The notes beneath the pieces were generated by a model. The model saw only the letters and a program-made list of their open reading frames with translations, was not told the origin of the DNA and did no database searches. A DNA stretch of 64,000 nucleotides from CAYZQH01 sp050300015 (lineage in GTDB: Bacteria > Pseudomonadota > Gammaproteobacteria > Pseudomonadales > Cellvibrionaceae): NCBI GenBank assembly GCA_050300015.1, contig JBNKWZ010000008.1, positions 186,001-250,000 of the forward strand, read 5' to 3'. This document shows positions 50,172-57,932 of the stretch, in pieces. Position numbers and translations under genes: made by a program. Every line of letters starts with the position of its first letter. Within the stretch, counting starts at the first letter, position 1.

Positions 50172-51386
50172 ATGAACGCTCACTTGCCTAATCTTTCCGC
50201 CACCTATCTTTGCACTCTTGCAGTCCTCTCTGCCGCGGCAGGGCTCAGTATTGATATTGTTCTGCCGCTTTATTTCGATGTTCAAAAAAGTTTCGGTGAG
50301 CTGTCCGATGGCACACTTCAACTGTTGGTGTTGAGTTTTGTTGGGGGGATGTTTTTTGGTGAGTGCGTGAGTGGTCCGTTGGCCGATCGATTCGGCAGGA
50401 TCACAATATTGCGTATATCGATTGTTGTTTTTTTAGTGGGTGCGCTGATCAGTGCTTTTGCCGGTCAGTTCGCTTGGGTGGTCGTCGGTCGAATTTTCCA
50501 AGGGTTTGGGGCAGCCGGTCAAAAAATAGCAATCAGAGCGATGATTCGCGATCAGTTTGATGGTGCTGAAATGGCGAGGGTGTCCTCATACATTTTAGCC
50601 ACCTTTGTGGTACTGCCTTTTTTGGCGCCGTTTTTAGGACAATGGATTTCAGGCCAGTGGGGATGGCGGTGGGTATTTGTTGTGTTGGCCTTTTATGCGG
50701 CGCTCAATTTGGTTTGGACGCGGGTGACTTTGACCGAGACGTTGTCAGAAGAAAGGCGGAAGGGCGCCCGGTTTAGGGATTTGCCGCGGGTGTTGGGACA
50801 AATTCTACGCGACACTAAAACGCTGGGGTACATTCTAGTGGGAGGGCTAATGTTTGGAATGCATTTGGCGTTTTTAAGTTTGATGCCATTCTACTTAGAG
50901 CGTTTCTACGGTGTGGGTGCCCATTTCCCCTGGATTTTTGGTGGCATGGCTTGCGTGTTTGGGTTGGCCTTGGTCGTCAATGGCCGTTGGGTGGGTCGGG
51001 TTGGCGTCGTTCGCATTTCCCAGTGGGCGGTATGGGGGTTGTGCGCGCTCGGGGTGATGGCTGTGACTTGTGGGCTGAGCGTTCGGTTTGACCGGTTGAT
51101 TTTGTTTGTGGCGTTTTGTAGCGTGATGATGGCCCTGATTGGTATTTTGTTTGGCAACCTCTCCACTTTGGTGTTGGAAAACTGTAAAGCTGTGGCGGGG
51201 TTGGCTGCCTCCGTCAGCGCGGGCTTGTCCTCTCTTATTGCGCTTGGCGTAAGCGTTGCGGTTGAACGAGGGCTGGGCACTGAGCCAAATGGTTTGTTTG
51301 TGGGGTTATTAATGTGTGCGGGTTTGTCGCTCGTCCTGATGCGGCTTGCCGAGCGCGCATCCCGTACGCCGATTCACAATGAATGA
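50172..51386 (+). CDS. MFS efflux transporter, Bcr/CflA-like
   Basis: A 404-residue twelve-helix drug/proton antiporter of the major facilitator superfamily. Seen: LSIDIVLPLYFDVQKSFG in helix 1, the loop 2-3 motif GPLADRFGRITILR, and VVGRIFQGFGAAGQKIAIRAMIRDQFDG, which is the Bcr/CflA (DHA1) helix 4-5 signature. Start ATG 50172 is chosen because it begins helix 1; it lies 44 bp inside the end of the inverted-repeat element's flank. Substrate unknown. It is convergent with the acyltransferase gene. Confidence 0.92.
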   Translation: MNAHLPNLSATYLCTLAVLSAAAGLSIDIVLPLYFDVQKSFGELSDGTLQLLVLSFVGGMFFGECVSGPLADRFGRITILRISIVVFLVGALISAFAGQFAWVVVGRIFQGFGAAGQKIAIRAMIRDQFDGAEMARVSSYILATFVVLPFLAPFLGQWISGQWGWRWVFVVLAFYAALNLVWTRVTLTETLSEERRKGARFRDLPRVLGQILRDTKTLGYILVGGLMFGMHLAFLSLMPFYLERFYGVGAHFPWIFGGMACVFGLALVVNGRWVGRVGVVRISQWAVWGLCALGVMAVTCGLSVRFDRLILFVAFCSVMMALIGILFGNLSTLVLENCKAVAGLAASVSAGLSSLIALGVSVAVERGLGTEPNGLFVGLLMCAGLSLVLMRLAERASRTPIHNE

Positions 51387-51420
51387 GGTTTGCCGAGTGT
51401 GGCAAGTATTGGTGAAAAGG

Positions 51421-52335
51421 TTAGTCGTAAAATGCTGGGGACGTTTCAGGCTGAATTTTAAAGCGTTTGTACTCCCATTGATATTGTTCGGGTGCCTCCA
51501 ATATTAAATCTTCGATACCCTTGTTGAGGCCTCTGAGTGACGTGGCCGGGTCTTCGCTGTACAGATCCGTGGGCACAGCACGAAAAACAAGTTCAAACCC
51601 CGTCTCTAAACGCTTGGCATAGGCCAGTACCGCCTGGGCGCCGGTTTTGACCAGCAATTTGTGAATCAAGGTCATGGTAAAAGCGTCATGGCCAAAAAAT
51701 GGCGAAAATTCGCCGCCACTGCGATCGTTCGGATTCTGATCCGGCAATATGCCGCTGATGCCGCCGGCTTTTAAGGTTTTAAGCAGTGCGCTCACGCCTT
51801 TAGCCGTGGTAGGCACCAAACTTGCCCCGGTTTGCTCTCGGCTTTTGCGAATCAGTGGTTCGAGCCCTTTTAGTTTCGGGGGTTGATACAGATTGGTCAC
51901 CGGCGCCAGGGTCGTGAGAAACAAACCAAGCACCTCCCAATTGCCCAGATGGGGCGCCAACACCATGAGTCCCTTGCCACGGTCAAGCGCGGTGCGCACA
52001 ACGTCCAGACCTTCTATGTTGCTACAGTGGTAATCCCACGCTCTAGGGTTGGTAAACAGCCAGCACACTTCTCCAGACAACATCCCTGTGTGATAAATGC
52101 TGCTCCTGATCAGGCGTTGTTGTTCATCTTTTGATAAATGTGGCAAGCACTTTTTAAGGTTGGTGCGCGTGGTCGACACCATTCTGGTGTTAAAACACAG
52201 GGCGATAAACCCCATTAAACGGCCTAGACGACGTGTCCAGGTGAACGGTAAGTGCCCAACGGTGCGGATGGCAAAAATGGCAAGCAAAGTGCGAAAGTGA
52301 TCCATAAACTGGTGTTTCACGCAAAAGAAAGCCAT
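51421..52335 (-). CDS. Lipid A / lysophospholipid acyltransferase (LpxL-HtrB family)
   Basis: A 304-residue membrane-associated acyltransferase. Seen: an N-terminal helix region, the catalytic H-x4-E motif in LAPHLGNWEVLG, LPDQNPNDRSGGEFSPFFG (the family substrate-site block) and QYQWEYKRFK near the end, all typical of the late lipid A acyltransferases LpxL/LpxM/LpxP. Whether it acts on lipid A or an ornithine lipid cannot be told. It is a single gene, divergent from glyQ across a 300-bp region. Confidence 0.9.
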   Translation of the reverse strand: MAFFCVKHQFMDHFRTLLAIFAIRTVGHLPFTWTRRLGRLMGFIALCFNTRMVSTTRTNLKKCLPHLSKDEQQRLIRSSIYHTGMLSGEVCWLFTNPRAWDYHCSNIEGLDVVRTALDRGKGLMVLAPHLGNWEVLGLFLTTLAPVTNLYQPPKLKGLEPLIRKSREQTGASLVPTTAKGVSALLKTLKAGGISGILPDQNPNDRSGGEFSPFFGHDAFTMTLIHKLLVKTGAQAVLAYAKRLETGFELVFRAVPTDLYSEDPATSLRGLNKGIEDLILEAPEQYQWEYKRFKIQPETSPAFYD

Positions 52336-52632
52336 TGTGCCAAAGTTTACGCCGCTTTAGGAGACGCGGGTGCGTGGTGGAATGCCCACTAACCCGTTAT
52401 AATTGCGACCTTTTTTGTTGCTCATGGCGGCAAATTGGGGCCAATGACCTTTTGCGATACGGCACGGCTCATTTGCCCGGGATAGGTATGACCCTCGGCA
52501 GGGACCGACGACTTTAAGTCCCAACGCTGGACTTAAAGAAGCGCTAATACTCTTTTAAATAGTCTGTTCGAGCGGAACTAACGCACTGCCAGCCGCACGG
52601 CGCCGATAAACAACAAGACCTCAGGATTTTTT
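52336..52632 (+). promoter_or_regulatory. glyQS leader with -10 box and 10-bp hairpin
   Basis: A perfect -10 TATAAT lies at 52398-52403 (no good -35 was seen). The presumed leader of about 220 nt contains a perfect 10-bp inverted repeat, CTTTAAGTCC (52512-52521) and GGACTTAAAG (52529-52538), about 95 nt before the glyQ start. No T-box features were recognised. No other gene is seen. Confidence 0.5.
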
Positions 52633-53607
52633 GTGACTGCAATAACTCAACACCCCGTGGATGTCTCCACCTTTCAGGGCCTGATACTGGCTTTACAGCA
52701 ATTTTGGGCCGAACAGGGCTGTGTCATTTTACAACCGTTGGATATGGAAGTGGGCGCAGGCACTTTTCATCCCGCGACGTTTTTACGCGCGATTGGCCCG
52801 GAAACTTGGAACACGGCTTACGTGCAACCCTGCAGAAGGCCCACGGATGGCCGCTATGGCGAAAACCCCAACCGACTGCAGCACTACTACCAATTCCAAG
52901 TATTGCTAAAGCCTTCACCATCCAATATCCAAGAGTTGTACCTGGCATCATTGAAGCGCCTAGGCCTCGATTCCACCATCCATGATATCCGCTTTGTAGA
53001 AGACAACTGGGAGTCTCCTACCTTGGGGGCATGGGGTTTAGGCTGGGAGGTATGGCTTAACGGTATGGAGGTGACCCAATTTACCTATTTCCAACAAGTG
53101 GGTGGGTTGGAGTGCTACCCCGTCTCGGGCGAAATCACCTATGGGCTTGAACGAATTGCCATGTATTTGCAGGACAAAGAATCCATCTACGATCTCATCT
53201 GGACGCGCGGCCCAGACGGTAGTGAAGTCACCTATGGTGATGTGTTTCATCAAAACGAAGTGGAAATGAGCCATTTTAACTTCAGCCATGCGGATGTTTC
53301 GGCGTTGTTTAAAACGTTTGACGAATGTGAGATGGCCTGCCAAAACCTCATTTCAGCTTCTTTGCCATTGCCGGCCTATGAAATGGTGATGAAAGCGTCC
53401 CATGCTTTTAATCTTTTGGATGCACGCTCAGCCATATCGGTGACTGAACGCCAGCGATACATTTTGCGCGTGCGGACCTTGGCGCGTGAAGTGGCGCAGG
53501 CATACTTTGACGCTCGCCTTGCCTTAGGCTTTCCATTGGCCCCCGCGGCGCTACGCGAAGAAGTACGACAAAAAGCAGCGAAAAACGTAAACGAAGGAGA
53601 CGCCTAA
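52633..53607 (+). CDS. glyQ: Glycyl-tRNA synthetase alpha subunit
   Basis: A 324-residue catalytic alpha subunit of the bacterial alpha2-beta2 glycyl-tRNA synthetase. Seen: TFQGLILALQQFWAEQGCVILQPLDMEVGAGTFHPATFLRAIGPE, the start of all GlyQ proteins, ending with class II aminoacylation motifs (RPTDGRYGENPNRLQHYYQFQV; GLERIAMYLQ). Start GTG 52633 is preceded by AGGA. It overlaps glyS by one base (TAATG), giving coupled translation. Confidence 0.97.
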   Translation: MTAITQHPVDVSTFQGLILALQQFWAEQGCVILQPLDMEVGAGTFHPATFLRAIGPETWNTAYVQPCRRPTDGRYGENPNRLQHYYQFQVLLKPSPSNIQELYLASLKRLGLDSTIHDIRFVEDNWESPTLGAWGLGWEVWLNGMEVTQFTYFQQVGGLECYPVSGEITYGLERIAMYLQDKESIYDLIWTRGPDGSEVTYGDVFHQNEVEMSHFNFSHADVSALFKTFDECEMACQNLISASLPLPAYEMVMKASHAFNLLDARSAISVTERQRYILRVRTLAREVAQAYFDARLALGFPLAPAALREEVRQKAAKNVNEGDA

Positions 53608-55682
53608 TGACCACTCAGCATCAATTTTTAGTGGAGTTAGGCACGGAAGAATTACCACCCACGGCCTTATTGACTTTGAGCGAAGCGTTTTGTGCGGGTT
53701 TAATGGATGCACTGGCGGCAGTTGATGTGATTCCCGAGAGCATTGAGCCTTTTGCCACGCCTCGGCGGCTGGCGGCACGCATTAATGGTTTGCCAGAAGC
53801 CACACCGGCGAAAGCCTTAAGTGTTTGGGGGCCACCTGCGGCCATCGCCTTTGATCAAGATGGCCAACCAACCAAAGCAGCTTTGGCTTTCGCTAAAAAA
53901 AATGGGGTTGATGTCGAGGCACTGGTTAGTGCCAACGACGGTAAGGTCGATAAATTATTGTTTGAAACCACCAGTGGTGGTGAAGCCTTGCAAGACTTAC
54001 TGCCTGGAATGGTTGCCATGGCGCTTGCGAATTTGCCCATTCAAAAGCGCATGCGCTGGGGGGCTAGCCGCGAGGAGTTTGTTCGTCCTGTACACTGGTT
54101 GGTGATGCTTTGGAATGATGCTGTGGTGCCAGGCGAGGTGTTGGGCCTGGCCAGCGGGAACACCACTCGAGGTCATCGTTTTCATGCCAACCAAGCATAT
54201 ACCTTGGCGCATGCTAATGCCTATGAAACCACATTAGCCGATGCCCATGTAATGGCGAATTTCATGGCACGTCGTGACACCATTGCCACACAAGTGCAAA
54301 CCGAGGGGCAATCACATGGTGGCGAAGCGGTGATTGATGACGATTTACTCGATGAAGTCACTGCATTGGTGGAGTGGCCTGTGGCCATCACCGGCCGCTT
54401 TGATGAACGCTTTTTACAAGTGCCCGCTGAGGCGTTGATTTCTTCGATGAAAGAACATCAAAAATATTTTCACGTGGTGGATGCCGAGCAAAAATTACTA
54501 CCCCTTTTTATTACAGTGGCCAACATTGATAGCCAAGATATGGCGCAGGTGATTGCCGGCAATGAAAAAGTAATACGTCCAAGGTTGTCGGACGCGGCTT
54601 TCTTTTTTGAGCAAGATAAAAAAGTACCACTGACGTCGGCGCGGGAAAAACTCAAAACTATGGTGTTCCAATCCAAATTGGGCACACTGTTTGATAAGAC
54701 CGAGCGCGTGGCGGCACTGGCTGCCACATTGGCTAAAGGTATGGGTGAAAGTTGTGAGGATGCCATGCGAGCGGGCCTGCTGTCCAAGGCGGATTTGGTC
54801 ACCAGTATGGTGTACGAATTTGCCGAAATGCAGGGGATAGCGGGTTTCTATTACGCACAAAATGACGGTGAATCCGAAGCAGTAGCCAAAGCCTTAGCCG
54901 AGCAATATTTGCCGAAGTTTGCCAAAGATGAATTGCCTTCTACAGCCACGGGTACTGCGCTCGCCTTGGCCGATAGGCTGGATACCTTGGCGGGTATTTT
55001 TGGGCTGGGCCAAGTGCCCACCGGGTCGAAAGATCCGTTTGCCCTGCGCAGGGCCTCGGTTGCTGTATTACGTTTGTTGATTGAAAATCAATTGGATTTT
55101 GATTTAAAAACCTTGTTACAGCAGGCGGCATCACAATACCCTGCTTTGCCAAAAACGGAGGGTACGGAGCTTGCACTGACTTATATGCTTGAGCGGTTAC
55201 GAGCCTGGTATGAAGACGCGGGGTTGGACACTGCTATATATCAAGCGGTCACGGCCAAGCAATTAACCAAACCGTTGGAGTTTGATCAGCGGATGCACGC
55301 GGTGGCGGCATTTGCCAAATTGCCAGAGGCCGAATCTTTAGCCAGCGCAAATAAGCGCGTGTCCAATATTCTGGCAAAACAATCCGGAGGGGTGGGCAGT
55401 GCTATTAATCCCGCGCTTTTACAAGAGCCTGCCGAAAAGGTTCTAGCTGAAAAGGTGGCCGCTTTAACACAAGCGGTGACGCCCATGTTGGCACAAAATG
55501 CCTATTCAGAAGTGTTAACCACGCTCGCGAGTTTGCGAGAGGCTGTAGATGATTTTTTCACCGATGTTATGGTGATGGTGGACGATAAGCCGTTACGTGA
55601 TAATCGTTTGGCGCTGTTAAATCAGTTGCGTAATCTATTTTTAGAGGTGGCGGACATCTCCTATTTGGTGCCCGCAAAATGA
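53607..55682 (+). CDS. glyS: Glycyl-tRNA synthetase beta subunit
   Basis: A 691-residue beta subunit that binds tRNA-Gly. Seen: the N-terminal FLVELGTEELPP, PFATPRRLA, the block VPAEALISSMKEHQKYFHV, the HD-like middle region, and a C-terminal anticodon-binding part with FFTDVMVMVDDKPLRDNRLALLNQLRNLF. Full length. The 3-prime end overlaps gmhB by 4 nt (ATGA), making a compact chain glyQ-glyS-gmhB-plsC. Confidence 0.97.
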   Translation: MTTQHQFLVELGTEELPPTALLTLSEAFCAGLMDALAAVDVIPESIEPFATPRRLAARINGLPEATPAKALSVWGPPAAIAFDQDGQPTKAALAFAKKNGVDVEALVSANDGKVDKLLFETTSGGEALQDLLPGMVAMALANLPIQKRMRWGASREEFVRPVHWLVMLWNDAVVPGEVLGLASGNTTRGHRFHANQAYTLAHANAYETTLADAHVMANFMARRDTIATQVQTEGQSHGGEAVIDDDLLDEVTALVEWPVAITGRFDERFLQVPAEALISSMKEHQKYFHVVDAEQKLLPLFITVANIDSQDMAQVIAGNEKVIRPRLSDAAFFFEQDKKVPLTSAREKLKTMVFQSKLGTLFDKTERVAALAATLAKGMGESCEDAMRAGLLSKADLVTSMVYEFAEMQGIAGFYYAQNDGESEAVAKALAEQYLPKFAKDELPSTATGTALALADRLDTLAGIFGLGQVPTGSKDPFALRRASVAVLRLLIENQLDFDLKTLLQQAASQYPALPKTEGTELALTYMLERLRAWYEDAGLDTAIYQAVTAKQLTKPLEFDQRMHAVAAFAKLPEAESLASANKRVSNILAKQSGGVGSAINPALLQEPAEKVLAEKVAALTQAVTPMLAQNAYSEVLTTLASLREAVDDFFTDVMVMVDDKPLRDNRLALLNQLRNLFLEVADISYLVPAK

Positions 55683-56230
55683 ACGAATGGCTTATCCTGG
55701 GCAGGGATGGCGTCATCAATCATGAACCGACAAAAAAAGGGTTTTCAGTTGAGCGTTGGACGCCCATAGACGGCAGTCTTGAGGCCATCGCCTTATTGAC
55801 CCAGGCAGGATTTCGGATTGCATTGATCACTAACCAATCGACTTTGTCGCGCGGGGAACATACTCAGGAAGAAGTTGAACAGTTTCATGCGTTTATCACG
55901 CAGCAAATTGCAGCGGCAGGAGGCCGAATAGAAGGCATTTATTATTGCTCGCATGGAGAGCAGGATGGTTGTGGGTGCCGCAAGCCCAAAACCGGATTGT
56001 TTGATCGTGTCGAAGCAGATCATGGTATTGCCTTAACTGGCAGCTATTGTGTGGGTGATAGCCTGCGTGATATTCAAGCCGCAAAAGCCAAGGGTTGCCA
56101 AGCCGTATTGGTCCTCACGGGTAAAGGGACGCAAACCGAAACGACCCTTTTGTTATGGCCAAAATATGGCGAAAATACATTGGTGTTTGAAAGTCTATTG
56201 GCTTTTGCGCAGCACGTGACGAGACAATAG
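55679..56230 (+). CDS. gmhB: GmhB-like HAD phosphatase with altered nucleophile position
   Basis: A 183-residue HAD-family protein matching D-glycero-beta-D-manno-heptose-1,7-bisphosphate 7-phosphatase, which acts in ADP-heptose synthesis for LPS. Seen: the cap-less HAD fold with ALITNQSTLSRG, the zinc site CSHGEQDGCGCRKPKTG (Cys90, His92, Cys98, Cys100) and CVGDSLRDIQAAKAKGC (Asp127). Odd: the catalytic motif D-x-D reads GRDG (Gly8, Asp10), so the aspartyl nucleophile is Gly; one base change from GAC to GGC would account for it. The protein may be inactive, use another mechanism or contain a sequence error. Everything else is standard and it is locked into the glyS-plsC operon. Confidence 0.85.
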   Translation: MNEWLILGRDGVINHEPTKKGFSVERWTPIDGSLEAIALLTQAGFRIALITNQSTLSRGEHTQEEVEQFHAFITQQIAAAGGRIEGIYYCSHGEQDGCGCRKPKTGLFDRVEADHGIALTGSYCVGDSLRDIQAAKAKGCQAVLVLTGKGTQTETTLLLWPKYGENTLVFESLLAFAQHVTRQ

Positions 56231-56233
56231 ACG

Positions 56234-56965
56234 ATGTTAGTAACGGCACGTTCAGCCTTGTTTTTGGTAGGAATGGTGGTGATTACTCTATTATACGGAG
56301 TAATATTGTTGCCCCTAATGCTCTTACCCGTGCGTTTACGGCATCGTATTTTAATTAGCTGGTGTTGGGTCATTATTCGCTGGTTGCGACTCGTGTGTGG
56401 TGTGCGCTTTCAAATCCTCGGGTTTGAGAATGTAAAAGCCGAAGGGGGTGCCAAGGTTTATCTTTCCAAACACGAGAGTGCATGGGAAACGTTCATGTTA
56501 CAAAGTTTATTGTTTCCCACCTCAACCATTTTAAAAAAAGAACTTTTACGCATCCCCATATTTGGTTGGGGGCTTGCAAGTCTGGCACCGATTTCCATTG
56601 ATCGCACCAATCCTCGAGAAGCCCTTAAAAAGGTGCGCGAAGGTGGCATCAAACGTCTTCATCAAGGGTTCAATTTATTGTTATTCCCGGAAGGAACGCG
56701 TGTGAAGCCTGGAGAAAAGGGCAAATATGCACGTTCTGGCCCGGAAATTGCGAAAGCCGCAGGCGTTGACATTGTGCCCGTGGCCGTGAATGCGGGCTAC
56801 TGTTGGTCGCCGCGGACCTGGGTTAAACAACCGGGGTTGGTGACGGTGAAGATTGGGCCTAGCATCGCAACCGACAACAAATCCAGTCGTGAGCTAATTA
56901 ATGAAGTCGAAACTTGGATCGAGTCCCAAATGCAGTTACTTGAAACGAAGCGAGGTGGTATATGA
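56234..56965 (+). CDS. plsC: 1-acyl-sn-glycerol-3-phosphate acyltransferase
   Basis: A 243-residue membrane-bound acyltransferase making phosphatidic acid. Seen: one or two N-terminal helices (LFLVGMVVITLLYGVILLPLMLLPV), the acceptor motif SKHESAWETF (His80 with acidic Glu85; usually H-x4-D, and the Glu form is common in this subgroup), FPEGTRVKPGEKGKYARSG and PVAVNAGYCW. Three nt after gmhB and overlapping the next gene by 4 nt. Confidence 0.93.
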   Translation: MLVTARSALFLVGMVVITLLYGVILLPLMLLPVRLRHRILISWCWVIIRWLRLVCGVRFQILGFENVKAEGGAKVYLSKHESAWETFMLQSLLFPTSTILKKELLRIPIFGWGLASLAPISIDRTNPREALKKVREGGIKRLHQGFNLLLFPEGTRVKPGEKGKYARSGPEIAKAAGVDIVPVAVNAGYCWSPRTWVKQPGLVTVKIGPSIATDNKSSRELINEVETWIESQMQLLETKRGGI

Positions 56966-57381
56966 GATCGAATGAATTGACGTGGCAAGGATTCGGTCTG
57001 CGTTGGTTGTTTGCCGTGGCGTTGGTGTTGGTCACCTATAACCCCAGTGGATATTCTTACGTGCATTGGGTTATCAGTATATTTCCCTCCATTACACCCT
57101 ATATTGCGTTAGCCGGTTTGGGCTTGGCTATTGGTTGGGCCATTTATGTCCGCGCGACTTTGCGCTCGCTTGGGCCCTTGGGCATTGGGTTGATTGTTGG
57201 CGTTCTGGCTTGTTTCTTTTGGTTGTTGTTTGATTTAGGTGTGCTTACGCTTGAGCGAAGTACTGCAATCGCTTGGTTGGTACTGGTGTTTCAATCGCTT
57301 ATCTTGGCTGTAGGCATGAGCTGGTCTCACATTCGCAGGCGCTTGAGTGGGCAATACGATTCTGACGATGTGGATCAGTAA
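56962..57381 (+). CDS. Small four-helix membrane protein, DUF6524-like
   Basis: A 139-residue inner-membrane protein. Seen: LTWQGFGLRWLFAVALVLVTYNPSGYSYVHWV at the N-terminus and four hydrophobic segments, followed by a charged tail SHIRRRLSGQYDSDDVDQ. The wording matches the DUF6524 family, function unknown. It overlaps plsC by 4 nt (ATGA), so it is translated with it. Confidence 0.8.
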   Translation: MRSNELTWQGFGLRWLFAVALVLVTYNPSGYSYVHWVISIFPSITPYIALAGLGLAIGWAIYVRATLRSLGPLGIGLIVGVLACFFWLLFDLGVLTLERSTAIAWLVLVFQSLILAVGMSWSHIRRRLSGQYDSDDVDQ

Positions 57382-57383
57382 AC

Positions 57384-57818
57384 TTGTCAGGCCCACACCC
57401 CTCGGTTAAAGTCGCTACAAGTGTTGCCGATATCGAGCGATGCTTCCCGGTGTTATTACAACTACGGCCGCATTTGTTGGCGAACGACTGGGTCGCTCGA
57501 ATACAAACACAACAGCAGCAAGGTTATACCTTAGCGGGTGTTTTTGTGGACGAAGCCTGTGTGAGTGTTGCTGGGTATCGGCTATTGAATAATTTGGCCT
57601 GGGGCAAGTTCTTGTATGTGGATGATTTGGTTACCGTCGAGCACGCGCGTGGCCAAGGCCATGCAAACCGCCTGATGCAATGGATGGTGAGCGAAGCCCG
57701 TTCGCTCGGTTGCGATGCGCTGCATTTGGACTCTGGCCATTCACGTTTCGATGCCCATCGCTTTTATTTAAAGCATGGCCTCCAGATTACCAGCCATCAT
57801 TTTGCCCTCTCATTGTAG
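57384..57818 (+). CDS. GNAT family N-acetyltransferase
   Basis: A 144-residue acetyltransferase. Seen: the GNAT core with VTVEHARGQGHANRLMQWMVSEARSLGCDALHLDSGHSRFDAHRFYLKHGLQI; RGQGHA is the acetyl-CoA pyrophosphate loop. Substrate unknown. Start TTG 57384, 2 nt after the previous stop, so probably the last gene of the glyQS chain. Confidence 0.88.
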   Translation: MSGPHPSVKVATSVADIERCFPVLLQLRPHLLANDWVARIQTQQQQGYTLAGVFVDEACVSVAGYRLLNNLAWGKFLYVDDLVTVEHARGQGHANRLMQWMVSEARSLGCDALHLDSGHSRFDAHRFYLKHGLQITSHHFALSL

Positions 57819-57932
57819 GGTGCCTATCAATTAATGTTCATCCCATTGCATCGGCTTTGCGCATCGCGCTTTGCATTTTCATAAAGAGCGCTTATGCTTG
57901 AGATCAAACCCAAAACTATGAAGGATTGAAAA

